Source: Geoalkalibacter halelectricus
GTDB taxonomy: Bacteria > Desulfobacterota > Desulfuromonadia > Desulfuromonadales > Geoalkalibacteraceae
Direction: 5' to 3'
DNA: 64,000 nt
Assembly: GCF_025263685.1 (NCBI RefSeq)
Contig: NZ_CP092109.1
Coordinates: 2,667,001 to 2,731,000 of the forward strand
A model generated the notes under the pieces. That model did no database searches. It was given only the letters and a program-made list of their open reading frames with translations, and was not told the origin of the DNA. The translations under genes were made by a program, and so were the position numbers. Positions 17,539 to 24,728 of the stretch are shown here, piece by piece (position 1 is the stretch's first letter; each line of letters starts with the position of its first letter).

Positions 17539-18086
17539 TTGTCGTTCTCCTGGCTGTTGTCTGCGTCGGCGAGTTTTTTCTGAATGGCCGCCGTGGTTGA
17601 TTCCGGGGTTTGTTTGCCGAGAACCTCACCATCGAGGGTCAGCATCGGCGCCAACCCGCAAGTGCCCAGACAGCGTGCCGTCATCAAGGTCAACTTTTTG
17701 TCCTCGGTGGTTGCTCCGGCCTTGACGTCGAAAATTTCTTCGAGTCTTGCGACAATTTCCCCGGCGCCCTTGACGTAACAGGGGGTGCCCATGCAGACCA
17801 CGCAAACATGATCGCCCTGAGGTTCAAGGGTGAAAAAGTTGTAAAAAGTGGCGACCCCGTAAACCCAACTGGGCGGAAGCTTGAGCTGAATGGAAACGTA
17901 ATCGAGAATTTCCGCGTCGAGATGGCCGAAACTCTCCTGAGCAGCGTGCAGGACCTCAATGAGGGCGTCCTGTTGGTACTGGAATCGTTTCAGCGACTTG
18001 TCGAGGAGTTGAAGTCGCGTGTTGTCCTTGGAAGTGCTGGAATTTAGTTCCGAAGGGGGCCGAGCGGCCGCGGTGGATGGCGCCAT
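17535..18086 (-). CDS. hoxE: Hydrogenase subunit HoxE
   Basis: This 183-residue NuoE-like subunit has a thioredoxin-like 2Fe-2S domain with ligands in [12 protein letters not shown] and [11 protein letters not shown]. It is the first gene of the operon and is thought to feed electrons between HoxF and other carriers. Start ATG 18086 is preceded by AGGAGG at 5 bp; the open frame upstream to 18155 has no ribosome site. The first about 30 residues (Ala/Ser/Pro rich) look disordered. Confidence 0.93.
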   Translation of the reverse strand: MAPSTAAARPPSELNSSTSKDNTRLQLLDKSLKRFQYQQDALIEVLHAAQESFGHLDAEILDYVSIQLKLPPSWVYGVATFYNFFTLEPQGDHVCVVCMGTPCYVKGAGEIVARLEEIFDVKAGATTEDKKLTLMTARCLGTCGLAPMLTLDGEVLGKQTPESTTAAIQKKLADADNSQENDK

Positions 18087-18157
18087 GGAACCTCCTGACG
18101 TGTATGTTGTTGCATTGAGAGACGCTTGGCGACGGATCGGCAATCTCCGCGCCATTT

Positions 18158-18193
18158 AATATTCAACTATAGAAAGAATATTCGATTGTGCAA
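18158..18193 (-). promoter_or_regulatory. Putative hox promoter with overlapping inverted repeat
   Basis: On the minus strand TTGCAC (18193-18188) and TATAGT (18171-18166) are 16 bp apart, about 80 bp upstream of hoxE. An inverted repeat AATATTC (18158-18164) and GAATATT (18176-18182) covers the -10 and spacer, the usual place for a repressor site. The elements are seen in the sequence; their function is inference. Confidence 0.45.
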
Positions 18194-18476
18194 TTATTGG
18201 ACCTTCATTGAAAATTTCTTTTCCTTGTGGGTGCCGCAACCTTGAATGGATAGCAAGGTGTTGAAATTACATGGAAGCTTGGCGAGATGGGCATGACTAC
18301 GGCGGGTGTGCCTCCCAAATTGATGTTGGGGTTTTGAGGGTGTTTTGTGCAAAGTTGCTCCCTTTGGTGGGTCATTTTTTCCAATCGGAGCAAAATTTTT
18401 TTCCCGAGCGCGAGTTGGATTTTTTACGATCGATTTTAAAATCAATTTGAAGGGTGATTCTTTCGGGGGGAGGACC
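18194..18476. other. Divergent intergenic region hoxE / DUF3047
   Basis: This 283 bp AT-richer gap has no supported ORF. Overlapping open frames on the minus strand (18194-18478) lack ribosome sites and look random. It should hold the promoter of the DUF3047 gene; none was clear. Confidence 0.3.
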
Positions 18477-19190
18477 ATGAAATTGGTTTTTTTTCGGGAC
18501 AGTGCGCGCCGATCAGGTTCGCCGAAATGGTCTCAGGTTGCCGGCCTTTTGGCCTTGAGCTGGATTCTGTGGAGTTGCAACCATCCTGCCGCGGCCCTGG
18601 CCGACCAGGGTATCGAATTTTCCCCTGCGCAAATCATTGAGTGGCGCCCGCATGTCTTCAAAGGAACTACGCACTACGAACTGACCGACATGAATGACAC
18701 CGAGGCGGTGCATGCGCGCTGCGAGGAGGCCACGGCCTCGGGTCTCTATCTGCGCGAGTCCATCGATTTGCGGAAAACGCCGATAATGGAGTGGAATTGG
18801 CGGGTTGACGAGACATTTACCGATATCGACGAAACGAGCCGTGCCGGCGACGATTACCCGGCGCGGCTCTATGTCGTCGATGAGCGCCGCGTCATGCGCT
18901 GGCGCACCCGCGCCTTGAATTACGTCTGGGCCTCGCAAATGGCCGAGGGGTCCGATTGGCCCAATGCCTACCTGGCGCAGAATCACATGATCGCGGTGCG
19001 CTCCGGCCCGCCCGAGGAATCCGGGCAGTGGTTCACGCAGCGGCGCAATGTGCGCGAGGATTTCATGCGCTATCACGGCCGCGTGGTGGACAGGATCGAT
19101 GCGGTGGCGATCATGACCGATTGCGATGACACGGGTCAACGTGCCCAAGCCTGGTACGGCACCATTCGCTTTCTGCCCGAGTCGGAATAG
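18477..19190 (+). CDS. DUF3047 protein, exported
   Basis: This 237-residue protein has a basic N-terminus, a hydrophobic segment (about 21-33) and a likely signal-peptidase site after ALA or a lipobox-like LWSC, so it is probably periplasmic or a lipoprotein. The body carries the DUF3047 pattern, including MEWNWRVDE, DYPARLYVVD and LNYVWAS, and ends with a WYGTIRFL strand. The family is of unknown function. The ATG at 18477 is preceded by GGGGGGAGG, so the longer open frame from 18345 is not used. A SHOCT-domain gene follows after about 100 bp. Confidence 0.82.
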   Translation: MKLVFFRDSARRSGSPKWSQVAGLLALSWILWSCNHPAAALADQGIEFSPAQIIEWRPHVFKGTTHYELTDMNDTEAVHARCEEATASGLYLRESIDLRKTPIMEWNWRVDETFTDIDETSRAGDDYPARLYVVDERRVMRWRTRALNYVWASQMAEGSDWPNAYLAQNHMIAVRSGPPEESGQWFTQRRNVREDFMRYHGRVVDRIDAVAIMTDCDDTGQRAQAWYGTIRFLPESE

Positions 19191-19293
19191 GGGCGCTCTT
19201 ATCCCGCACTCCTTTGTTGTGGCGGCGCGGTGTCGCCTTGTCGAGAGGAGGGGTTGTGGTAGCCTTACAATATGGAGAGCAAAGGAGGAAGAG

Positions 19294-19518
19294 ATGCTGA
19301 TGAATGGGTACATGCCGGCTTACGGCTGGCTTTTCTTACTGATCCTGGCACTATTTTTGGCTGGGCTTCTGGTGGTTGTTTTTCGTTGGTTGATCAAGCA
19401 GGGTGCGCCCTGGGAAAAACCATCCGAAAAGAGCGCCTTGGAAATTCTCAAGGAACGCTATGCACGCGGAGAGGTCTCGCAAGAAGAATTTGAACAGATG
19501 AAAAAGGATCTTGAGTGA
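19294..19518 (+). CDS. Small membrane protein with C-terminal SHOCT domain
   Basis: This 74-residue protein has one N-terminal membrane helix (about residues 10-32) followed by a SHOCT motif in the tail (ALEILKERYARGEVSQEEF). SHOCT is a short oligomerisation-type domain common at the C-termini of small membrane proteins. The ATG at 19294 has AAAGGAGG immediately upstream; the open frame from 19126 overlaps the DUF3047 gene and is rejected. Function unknown. Confidence 0.82.
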   Translation: MLMNGYMPAYGWLFLLILALFLAGLLVVVFRWLIKQGAPWEKPSEKSALEILKERYARGEVSQEEFEQMKKDLE

Positions 19519-19607
19519 TCTCCCTGATTTGGGGCCTGTTCCCAGAGGAGAAAGAGCTCCGTGGCCGCGGGACTCAGGGCAAGACAGAGCTTATGGCTTT
19601 TAATGCC

Positions 19608-19748
19608 TCAAGAGTTTTCTTCGGGGCAGCGAGTTTTTTTTCCCCTGCATTCCCCGGAGTCGCAGTTGCATCCGCGGTTCTTGATCAGTTTGCGTAAGAG
19701 GTAACCAAGAGCGACGACAAACGCTCCGAAAATAACCAGTTCCTGCAC
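19608..19748 (-). CDS. FeoB-associated Cys-rich membrane protein (46 residues)
   Basis: A short minus-strand ORF starts at GTG 19748 and ends at TGA 19608-19610. It encodes one membrane helix (residues 4-18, LVIFGAFVVALGYLL), a basic turn (RKLIKNR), then a Cys cluster in GCNCDSGECRGKK and a final Cys. This is the layout of the FeoB-associated Cys-rich membrane proteins found next to feoB in many anaerobes, where they may help Fe(II) handling. A weak GCGAGG ribosome site is 5 bp upstream. It is downstream of the feoAB-NikL/NikK-like genes on the same strand, beyond a hairpin at 19767-19799. The pattern match and location make it a real gene. Confidence 0.78.
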   Translation of the reverse strand: MQELVIFGAFVVALGYLLRKLIKNRGCNCDSGECRGKKTRCPEENS

Positions 19749-19766
19749 GACAACCTCGCTAAGTGA

Positions 19767-19799
19767 CGGCGGCCGGTGAAGTTTAATTACCGGCCGCCG
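19767..19799. terminator. 11-bp perfect hairpin after the NikK-like gene
   Basis: Arms CGGCGGCCGGT (19767-19777) and ACCGGCCGCCG (19789-19799) lie 12 bp past the NikK-like stop codon and just before the Cys-rich gene. No T-run follows on the minus strand, so it may be an attenuating or mRNA-protecting stem rather than a full terminator. Confidence 0.5.
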
Positions 19800-19811
19800 C
19801 TGTTGTCCTTC

Positions 19812-20630
19812 TTATTTCATATCCCTGACCTGAACCCAGATGACCGCATCCTGACTTAGTTCCTTGCCACGATACTCCTCGTCGGGACCCACGCCGACGG
19901 CGGCAAAGCCCCACCAGCCGGATTTGGGCAGGCCGAAGGTGAAGGTGCCGTTGGCATCGGTGATGAGACTCAGGGTGACGAAACTGTCCTGCGGCGCTTC
20001 CACGCGACGTTTGCCCATGGCGTTTTTGGCGATGTCGATGTCGTGATTGAGGTACTCGATTTCAAGTTCGGCAAAGGGCACCGGCTTACCTTGGCTCATG
20101 ACCACACCGCTGAAAGTCGATCCCGTCCACAGAGCGTAGGGCTTGCTGAGGGGTACGATTTCGGCCTTGAGCCCCAAATTGGCGTTCCAGTCCGTGGGCA
20201 TTCCGGCCACATTGACGATCAGCTTGGTGATCTGCTGGATGTAGGTGTCTTCATTGGCTTCAAAGTAGGGCGCGGGCTTGAGCACCAGCACATGATCGCC
20301 CATGCGGCGCGCGCCGTACTCGGACTGATAGGCGGCGCCGGCGTTGGCGTTGCCTTGCCAACTGATTTTTTTCAGGGTGTCGCGCAAATCGGTCTTGTTG
20401 CCCCGATGGATGACGTAAAAAGCCTCGACGGGACTCAGTTCGTCGCTATCGTGCTGCCTGCCCATGTCCATGGTGTGCTCGTCGTCGAAGGGGTGGGTGA
20501 AGACATGGCGCAGTTGAATGATTTCGCCGCGCTCCAAAGCCGACTCCGGGGTGTAGAGCAACTGAAAATGAGCCCAGGCGCTCGTGGTGACCGCCAGACT
20601 CAGGGCCAAGCCTAATGCCAATTTCTTCAT
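19812..20630 (-). CDS. DUF4198 (NikK-like) periplasmic protein
   Basis: This 272-residue protein has a clear signal peptide (MKKLALGLALSLAVTTSAWA), and mature protein begins with His (AHFQLLY), as is usual in DUF4198 proteins. These are periplasmic components associated with nickel/cobalt ECF uptake (NikK) or other metals. The beta-rich body contains GSTFSGVVMSQGKPVPFAEL and DANGTFTFGLPKSGWWGF, a transthyretin-like fold segment. The ATG follows AGGAGAG. It is 23 bp from the NikL-like gene and in the same direction as feoAB, so it is probably one operon. The metal is not evident: context says Fe(II), family history says Ni/Co. Confidence 0.8.
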   Translation of the reverse strand: MKKLALGLALSLAVTTSAWAHFQLLYTPESALERGEIIQLRHVFTHPFDDEHTMDMGRQHDSDELSPVEAFYVIHRGNKTDLRDTLKKISWQGNANAGAAYQSEYGARRMGDHVLVLKPAPYFEANEDTYIQQITKLIVNVAGMPTDWNANLGLKAEIVPLSKPYALWTGSTFSGVVMSQGKPVPFAELEIEYLNHDIDIAKNAMGKRRVEAPQDSFVTLSLITDANGTFTFGLPKSGWWGFAAVGVGPDEEYRGKELSQDAVIWVQVRDMK

Positions 20631-20653
20631 CGAATTCTCTCCTGGGAATAAAA

Positions 20654-20965
20654 TCAGAAAATGTTCTTGCCGTCGACGGTGACGACATGGCCTTCACCTG
20701 CATTGAAGACGGCCTGATAGTCGCCCTCGGGTTTTTCGAAGTTCACTTCACTGAATTCATTGAGACGGGTTTTGAGAATCACCTCGTCGTTTTGCTTGAC
20801 GAGGAATTCAATGCCGGCGGCGCTGCTGCCGTCGCTGAAACCGCCTTCGCAGGTGATGGTGTCGTCGCCCTCGTCGAAGCAGGACATGAGCGCGGTGTGG
20901 GCGAAGGCGTGGGTGGAAAAAGCGAGCAGAGCGATGAACAGTAACGGCCCGAGGATTTTGTGCAT
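20654..20965 (-). CDS. NikL-like small periplasmic protein
   Basis: This 103-residue exported protein has a signal peptide ending near THAFAHTALM, placing a His at the mature N-terminus. The rest is a single beta-sandwich: TITCEGGFSDGSSAAGIEFLV followed by strands ending VDGKNIF, which resembles the carboxypeptidase-regulatory-like fold of NikL. The ATG at 20965 follows AAAGGA. It begins 20 bp after feoB stops. The open frame to 21232 overlaps feoB in another frame and is rejected. It pairs with the NikK-like neighbour. Confidence 0.75.
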   Translation of the reverse strand: MHKILGPLLFIALLAFSTHAFAHTALMSCFDEGDDTITCEGGFSDGSSAAGIEFLVKQNDEVILKTRLNEFSEVNFEKPEGDYQAVFNAGEGHVVTVDGKNIF

Positions 20966-20985
20966 GGGGATGAATCCTTTCTCTG

Positions 20986-23421
20986 TCAGTGGGTTTTTCC
21001 GACCTGCCAGCCGGATTGCTTGGTTTTGATCAGTCCTAAACCCAAGGCGAGCAGCGCGACGGCGATATAAAAATTGCGCATGAGTTCCAAACCGCTCCAG
21101 CCGTAGTGGACGCCGAGGGAGAAAAGCAAAATGGAGAGCAGGATTCCCAGGGTCACGGGAAAGGCGATGGCGAACAGCATCCAGCGATAGGAACCGGTCT
21201 GCAATTTGACCACCACCATGGTGGCGATGCACGGCGGGGTGAGAATCATGAACAGGATCATGGAGGCGGCATGCAGAGGCGTGTAGGTGCCATCCTGGGC
21301 CATGACCGCTTCGGGACTGGCGTCGGTGCGGCCCTGCTCGTAAATGGATCCCAAGGTGGCCACAGCGCTTTCCCGGGCGGCAAAGGAACTGAGAAATGCC
21401 ACGTTGATGCGCCAGTCGAAACCGGCATGGCGGGTCAGGGGCTCAAGAGCGCGGCCGAAAGTGCCGAGGTAGGAATTGGAGATCTTTTCGTTCTTGATCT
21501 GCATCTGCAGGCTGCGAGAGACGTTGGACAGGTTGCGCAAGGCGCGGTTCAATTGGCGGGCTTCGGGGTCCGCGGGACGCAGCAAGGGAAACAGTTGAGG
21601 ATGTTTTTCCTCGTAGCGCTGATCGAGCTCCGCCACGGCGGTCTCCGAAGTGGCCAGCAGACGCCCGGTGCGATAGCTTTCATAGAGGTTGAGCAGGGTG
21701 TGGATTTTGTGGGGTTCGTCCAGATGCGAGGCATAGGCGGTGCTTTCGGCAAGAGCCGAGAAATCTGCCAGTGCCGTGTCGGCCTCGGCGCGAAATTGCG
21801 CCATTTTTTCCGGGGCGACGCCCGGATACTGCAGCAGCACGAACAGCACCACGGCGACGGCGACGACGATGGTGACGACTTTTTTGATGTAGAGCCACAC
21901 GCGCTGCATGGCGCGCAGCAGCACGCCCTTGAGGGTCGGCAGGTGATAGGTCGGCAGCTCCATGACAAAGGGCGCCGTCTCGCGGTTTCTGAGCACCGTC
22001 AGGGTGAGGGTGCGCGCCACGATCATGGCGATGAACAGGGTCACCGTTGAGATGAAGAACATCATCAGCGCCATGTCCGGCTTGAAAAAGGCGCCCAGCA
22101 GCAGGGTGTAAAAAGGCACCTTGGCCAGACAGTTCATGTAGGGAACGGTGAGAATGGTGGCCAGCCGCGCCCGCTCGTCGGCGATGCCCTTGGTCGCCAT
22201 CACTCCCGGCACCGCGCACCCGCCCACAAACGCGCCGCCGAGCACCAGGGGCAGGGTCGACTGCCCGTGGAGGCCGTATCTACGAAAAATCCGGTCGAGG
22301 ATAAACGCCATGCGTGGCATGTAGCCGATGTCCTCAAGGATGGCGATGAGGATAAACAGAATGATGAAAATCGGGATGTAGTTGAGCAGGGCCAGCACGC
22401 TGTTGGTCATCCAGATGCCGAAATCGGTGAGCAGGGGCACCTCGATGAACCGGGCATCGGGCAGCAGGGAGAAAATCTGATTGCGCACCGCCGCCAGCAG
22501 CGGCCAGGTGTGATCGGTCAGCTTGTAACCCCAGACGATGGCGAGTTGATAGACCAGAAAGATGACCAATCCGAGGATGGGAAACGCCAGCCAGCGATTG
22601 AGAACGATACGGTCGACGCGCGACGTGAGGGTTTCGCTTTGTCCCGGTTTCTCCTTGACGCACTTGTGGTAGACCAGATCGGCCCCGGCGTAGCGCAGCC
22701 CGGCGATCATCTGGTCGACGTCGATATCGTGGAGCGCATGGATCTGCGCGGTGAGATCTTCGATGGATGCACGGTCGATGGAGACCCTGTCGAGCACCAC
22801 ATCATCGCCCTCCAGAGCCTTGATGGCCAGCCAGCGCCTGGACAGCTTCGACTCCGAGGAGATCTGTCTCTCAAGACGCGCGATGTAGGTTTCGAGCTCT
22901 TCGTAATCGATTCGAAATGGTTGGACCAGCTTCTCGCGCGCCGCCGCGGCAATGGCCTCAAGAAGCTCTTGCTTGCCCTTGCGCTTGGCGCCGACCGCCG
23001 TGACCACGCGGATATTGAGCATCTCGGAGAGCTTGCCCACATCGATTTCCAACTCGCGTCGTTCGGCCACGTCCATCATGTTCAATACCAGGACGACCGG
23101 TTTGCCCAACTCCAGCAATTGAAAGGTCAAATAGAGATTGCGGCGCAGGTTCGAGGCATCGACGACGTTGACGATGACATCGGTGTTCTCCTCGAGGAGA
23201 AAGCTCTTGGCGACGCGCTCTTCGAGCGAGTAAGTGCTGAAAGAGTAGGTCCCGGGCAGATCGACGAGGGTGAAAGTGCGTCCCCCGTGCTTGAGGGTCG
23301 CGGTCTTTTTATCGACGGTGACTCCGGGGTAGTTGGCGACATGCTGATTGACCCCGGCGAGCATGTTGAAGATGGTCGACTTGCCGCAGTTGGGCTGGCC
23401 CGCCAACGCAACCTGGGTCAT
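20986..23421 (-). CDS. feoB: Ferrous iron transporter FeoB
   Basis: This 811-residue inner-membrane Fe(II) importer has an N-terminal GTPase with G1 GQPNCGKST (near residues 8-16), G3 DLPGTYS and G4 NMMDVAE. A helical insertion domain follows, then two gate blocks of membrane helices (including LVLGGAFVGGCAVPGVMATKG with conserved Cys). A long soluble insertion of about 120 residues between helices (starting near VAPEKMAQFRAE) is unusual relative to short FeoB forms and is seen in some anaerobes. It overlaps feoA by 4 bp. FeoA, FeoB, two periplasmic proteins and a Cys-rich helper follow one another on the minus strand. Confidence 0.95.
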   Translation of the reverse strand: MTQVALAGQPNCGKSTIFNMLAGVNQHVANYPGVTVDKKTATLKHGGRTFTLVDLPGTYSFSTYSLEERVAKSFLLEENTDVIVNVVDASNLRRNLYLTFQLLELGKPVVLVLNMMDVAERRELEIDVGKLSEMLNIRVVTAVGAKRKGKQELLEAIAAAAREKLVQPFRIDYEELETYIARLERQISSESKLSRRWLAIKALEGDDVVLDRVSIDRASIEDLTAQIHALHDIDVDQMIAGLRYAGADLVYHKCVKEKPGQSETLTSRVDRIVLNRWLAFPILGLVIFLVYQLAIVWGYKLTDHTWPLLAAVRNQIFSLLPDARFIEVPLLTDFGIWMTNSVLALLNYIPIFIILFILIAILEDIGYMPRMAFILDRIFRRYGLHGQSTLPLVLGGAFVGGCAVPGVMATKGIADERARLATILTVPYMNCLAKVPFYTLLLGAFFKPDMALMMFFISTVTLFIAMIVARTLTLTVLRNRETAPFVMELPTYHLPTLKGVLLRAMQRVWLYIKKVVTIVVAVAVVLFVLLQYPGVAPEKMAQFRAEADTALADFSALAESTAYASHLDEPHKIHTLLNLYESYRTGRLLATSETAVAELDQRYEEKHPQLFPLLRPADPEARQLNRALRNLSNVSRSLQMQIKNEKISNSYLGTFGRALEPLTRHAGFDWRINVAFLSSFAARESAVATLGSIYEQGRTDASPEAVMAQDGTYTPLHAASMILFMILTPPCIATMVVVKLQTGSYRWMLFAIAFPVTLGILLSILLFSLGVHYGWSGLELMRNFYIAVALLALGLGLIKTKQSGWQVGKTH

Positions 23422-23666
23422 GGCGCCTGAACCCGAATCATCTGCGCTTCGCTACGTCGCAGGGTCACCAGATAATTGTGAATACCGATTTCAATTGGAT
23501 CGCGCAGAGGAGCGTTCCTGATCATGCGGACTTCGGCGCCGGGAATAAATCCCATGCTGAGCAGCTTCTGCTTGAGCAGGCCGTCGGCGGTGCACTGACG
23601 GATCACGGCGCGCTCGTTTTGCTTCAAGTCCGAGAGGGCCAGGGCGCAGGGGGCAGGGGGCTTCAT
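23418..23666 (-). CDS. feoA: FeoA-family protein
   Basis: This 82-residue SH3-like protein regulates or assists FeoB. It shows the FeoA pattern LLSMGFIPGAEVRMIRNAPLRDPIEIGIHN..VTLRR. ATG 23666 (MKPPAPC) is supported by AGGAGA 6 bp upstream; the open frame to 23693 lacks one. Its last 4 bp overlap feoB. An N-terminal Pro/Ala/Cys segment precedes the domain. Confidence 0.92.
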   Translation of the reverse strand: MKPPAPCALALSDLKQNERAVIRQCTADGLLKQKLLSMGFIPGAEVRMIRNAPLRDPIEIGIHNYLVTLRRSEAQMIRVQAP

Positions 23667-24225
23667 GTTCTCTCCTGGATTCAGTACCGGCAATAGAAGT
23701 GCGGCCCGTAGCGGCCGCGCCAGAATAGAAGCGACAAAGGACTTAATTCGTCGTGGTAGGCCGTGTGACGGTCAATGACCTATGCAGAAGGTTTTAGCAT
23801 GCCTGATTTTCTTTTTCAAATTCATTTTCGCAGGCCAGGTCGAACGATCGATTTTTGGCGCGGGCGTTTTGCAAAAAACATTGATTAAATCCTTGACCGT
23901 TAGGGTCATGCGGCAGAACTGCGGATCTGCGTAAAAAAACAATCCCTCCACAGGGATGGCGCAGGAGTCTTCGAAGATCAATTTTTTTATTTGTCGAGTA
24001 TGTTTACACCCACCTTCTATTCTGTAAATTCCACCGACAGGCCATATGGGGGAAGAATCTTGCGGGGGCGCGCCGGTACGTTCGGAGCAAGTGCCTGAAT
24101 AGATTAGGCCGGCAGACAACTCCGGCCTCGAGGCAGGACGCGAAGAGTCGCTGCGCTGGTGTCGAATAAATTAACATTAAAGAAAGAAATCTATTTTATT
24201 CTTTGTCAATTCGCTTATTTATAGG
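23667..24225. other. Intergenic region, no supported gene
   Basis: This region is AT-rich compared with its flanks from about 23780 on. A 115-codon minus-strand open frame (23772-24119) exists but has no ribosome site, no recognisable pattern and odd composition, so I do not call it. The region must hold the feoAB promoter; no clear Fur-box palindrome was found. Confidence 0.35.
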
Positions 24226-24242
24226 CTGGTATGGTTGATGCA
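24226..24242 (+). promoter_or_regulatory. Putative sigma-54 promoter for the precursor/radical SAM genes
   Basis: CTGGTATGGTTGATGCA has GG (24228-24229) and GC (24240-24241) with exactly 10 bp between them, and matches TTGC-type -12 and TGG-type -24 elements with a few mismatches. It lies about 140 bp upstream of the first start codon. The spacing is seen directly; the role is inference. Confidence 0.4.
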
Positions 24243-24379
24243 AAAAATTAGAATTGCCATGCAGGTTGTCGTCTTGGCGTATCGCATGCTGGTCCCCTGA
24301 CCTTGTCGCGGCAGAAAAGATGGGTTGGGCGGGCAGCAGTGCTTGAAGACCCTAACTTTTGTGTATCGAGGAGGAGAAG

Positions 24380-24712
24380 ATGGCCGAAAAGAAACCTTGT
24401 CTGAGACAAATGATCCGCATTCCCGTGGAATACGTCGAGATCCCGGTTGAGGCGAGCAGGGAAGACCTGGCCGCTCTCATGCAAAAGCTGATTCTCGATG
24501 AGGGTTTCCGCAAGGAATTCAACCGCAGGCCGGAGGAAATCCTGCGTCAGGCTGGAATCTGCGTTGAGGCCGAGGACTTGCGCAAAATCGGGCTGAGCCC
24601 GATCACGGCCATGGTGCGCGACCTGGTTCCCCAGCCTCAGGCGATTTCGCTGGCTATCGTCATCATCGGGGTCATCATCGGAGTCATCGCGCCGCCGAGA
24701 CCGGCGGAATAA
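24380..24712 (+). CDS. Candidate RiPP precursor (leader-like protein with hydrophobic tail)
   Basis: This 110-residue protein starts at ATG 24380 behind GAGGAGGAG. Residues 30-66 (including DEGFRKEFNRRPEEILRQAG) have the form of nitrile-hydratase-like or Franean1-type leader sequences: a D-E-x-F-R-x...P-E-x-I/L-x-x-A/Y-G pattern. The C-terminus is a Pro/Gln turn, a hydrophobic run (AISLAIVIIGVIIGVIA) and PPRPAE. It ends 16 bp before a B12-binding radical SAM gene. This suggests a ribosomal peptide precursor whose core is the hydrophobic tail. It could instead be a small membrane-anchored partner of the radical SAM enzyme; no cleavage site is evident. Confidence 0.6.
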   Translation: MAEKKPCLRQMIRIPVEYVEIPVEASREDLAALMQKLILDEGFRKEFNRRPEEILRQAGICVEAEDLRKIGLSPITAMVRDLVPQPQAISLAIVIIGVIIGVIAPPRPAE

Positions 24713-24728
24713 CCCGGTGAGAGGTTCC

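Noticed and set aside
23772-24119. 115-codon minus-strand open frame in the gap upstream of feoA
   Set aside because: No ribosome site, no family pattern, unusual composition, and it lies in an AT-rich spacer.
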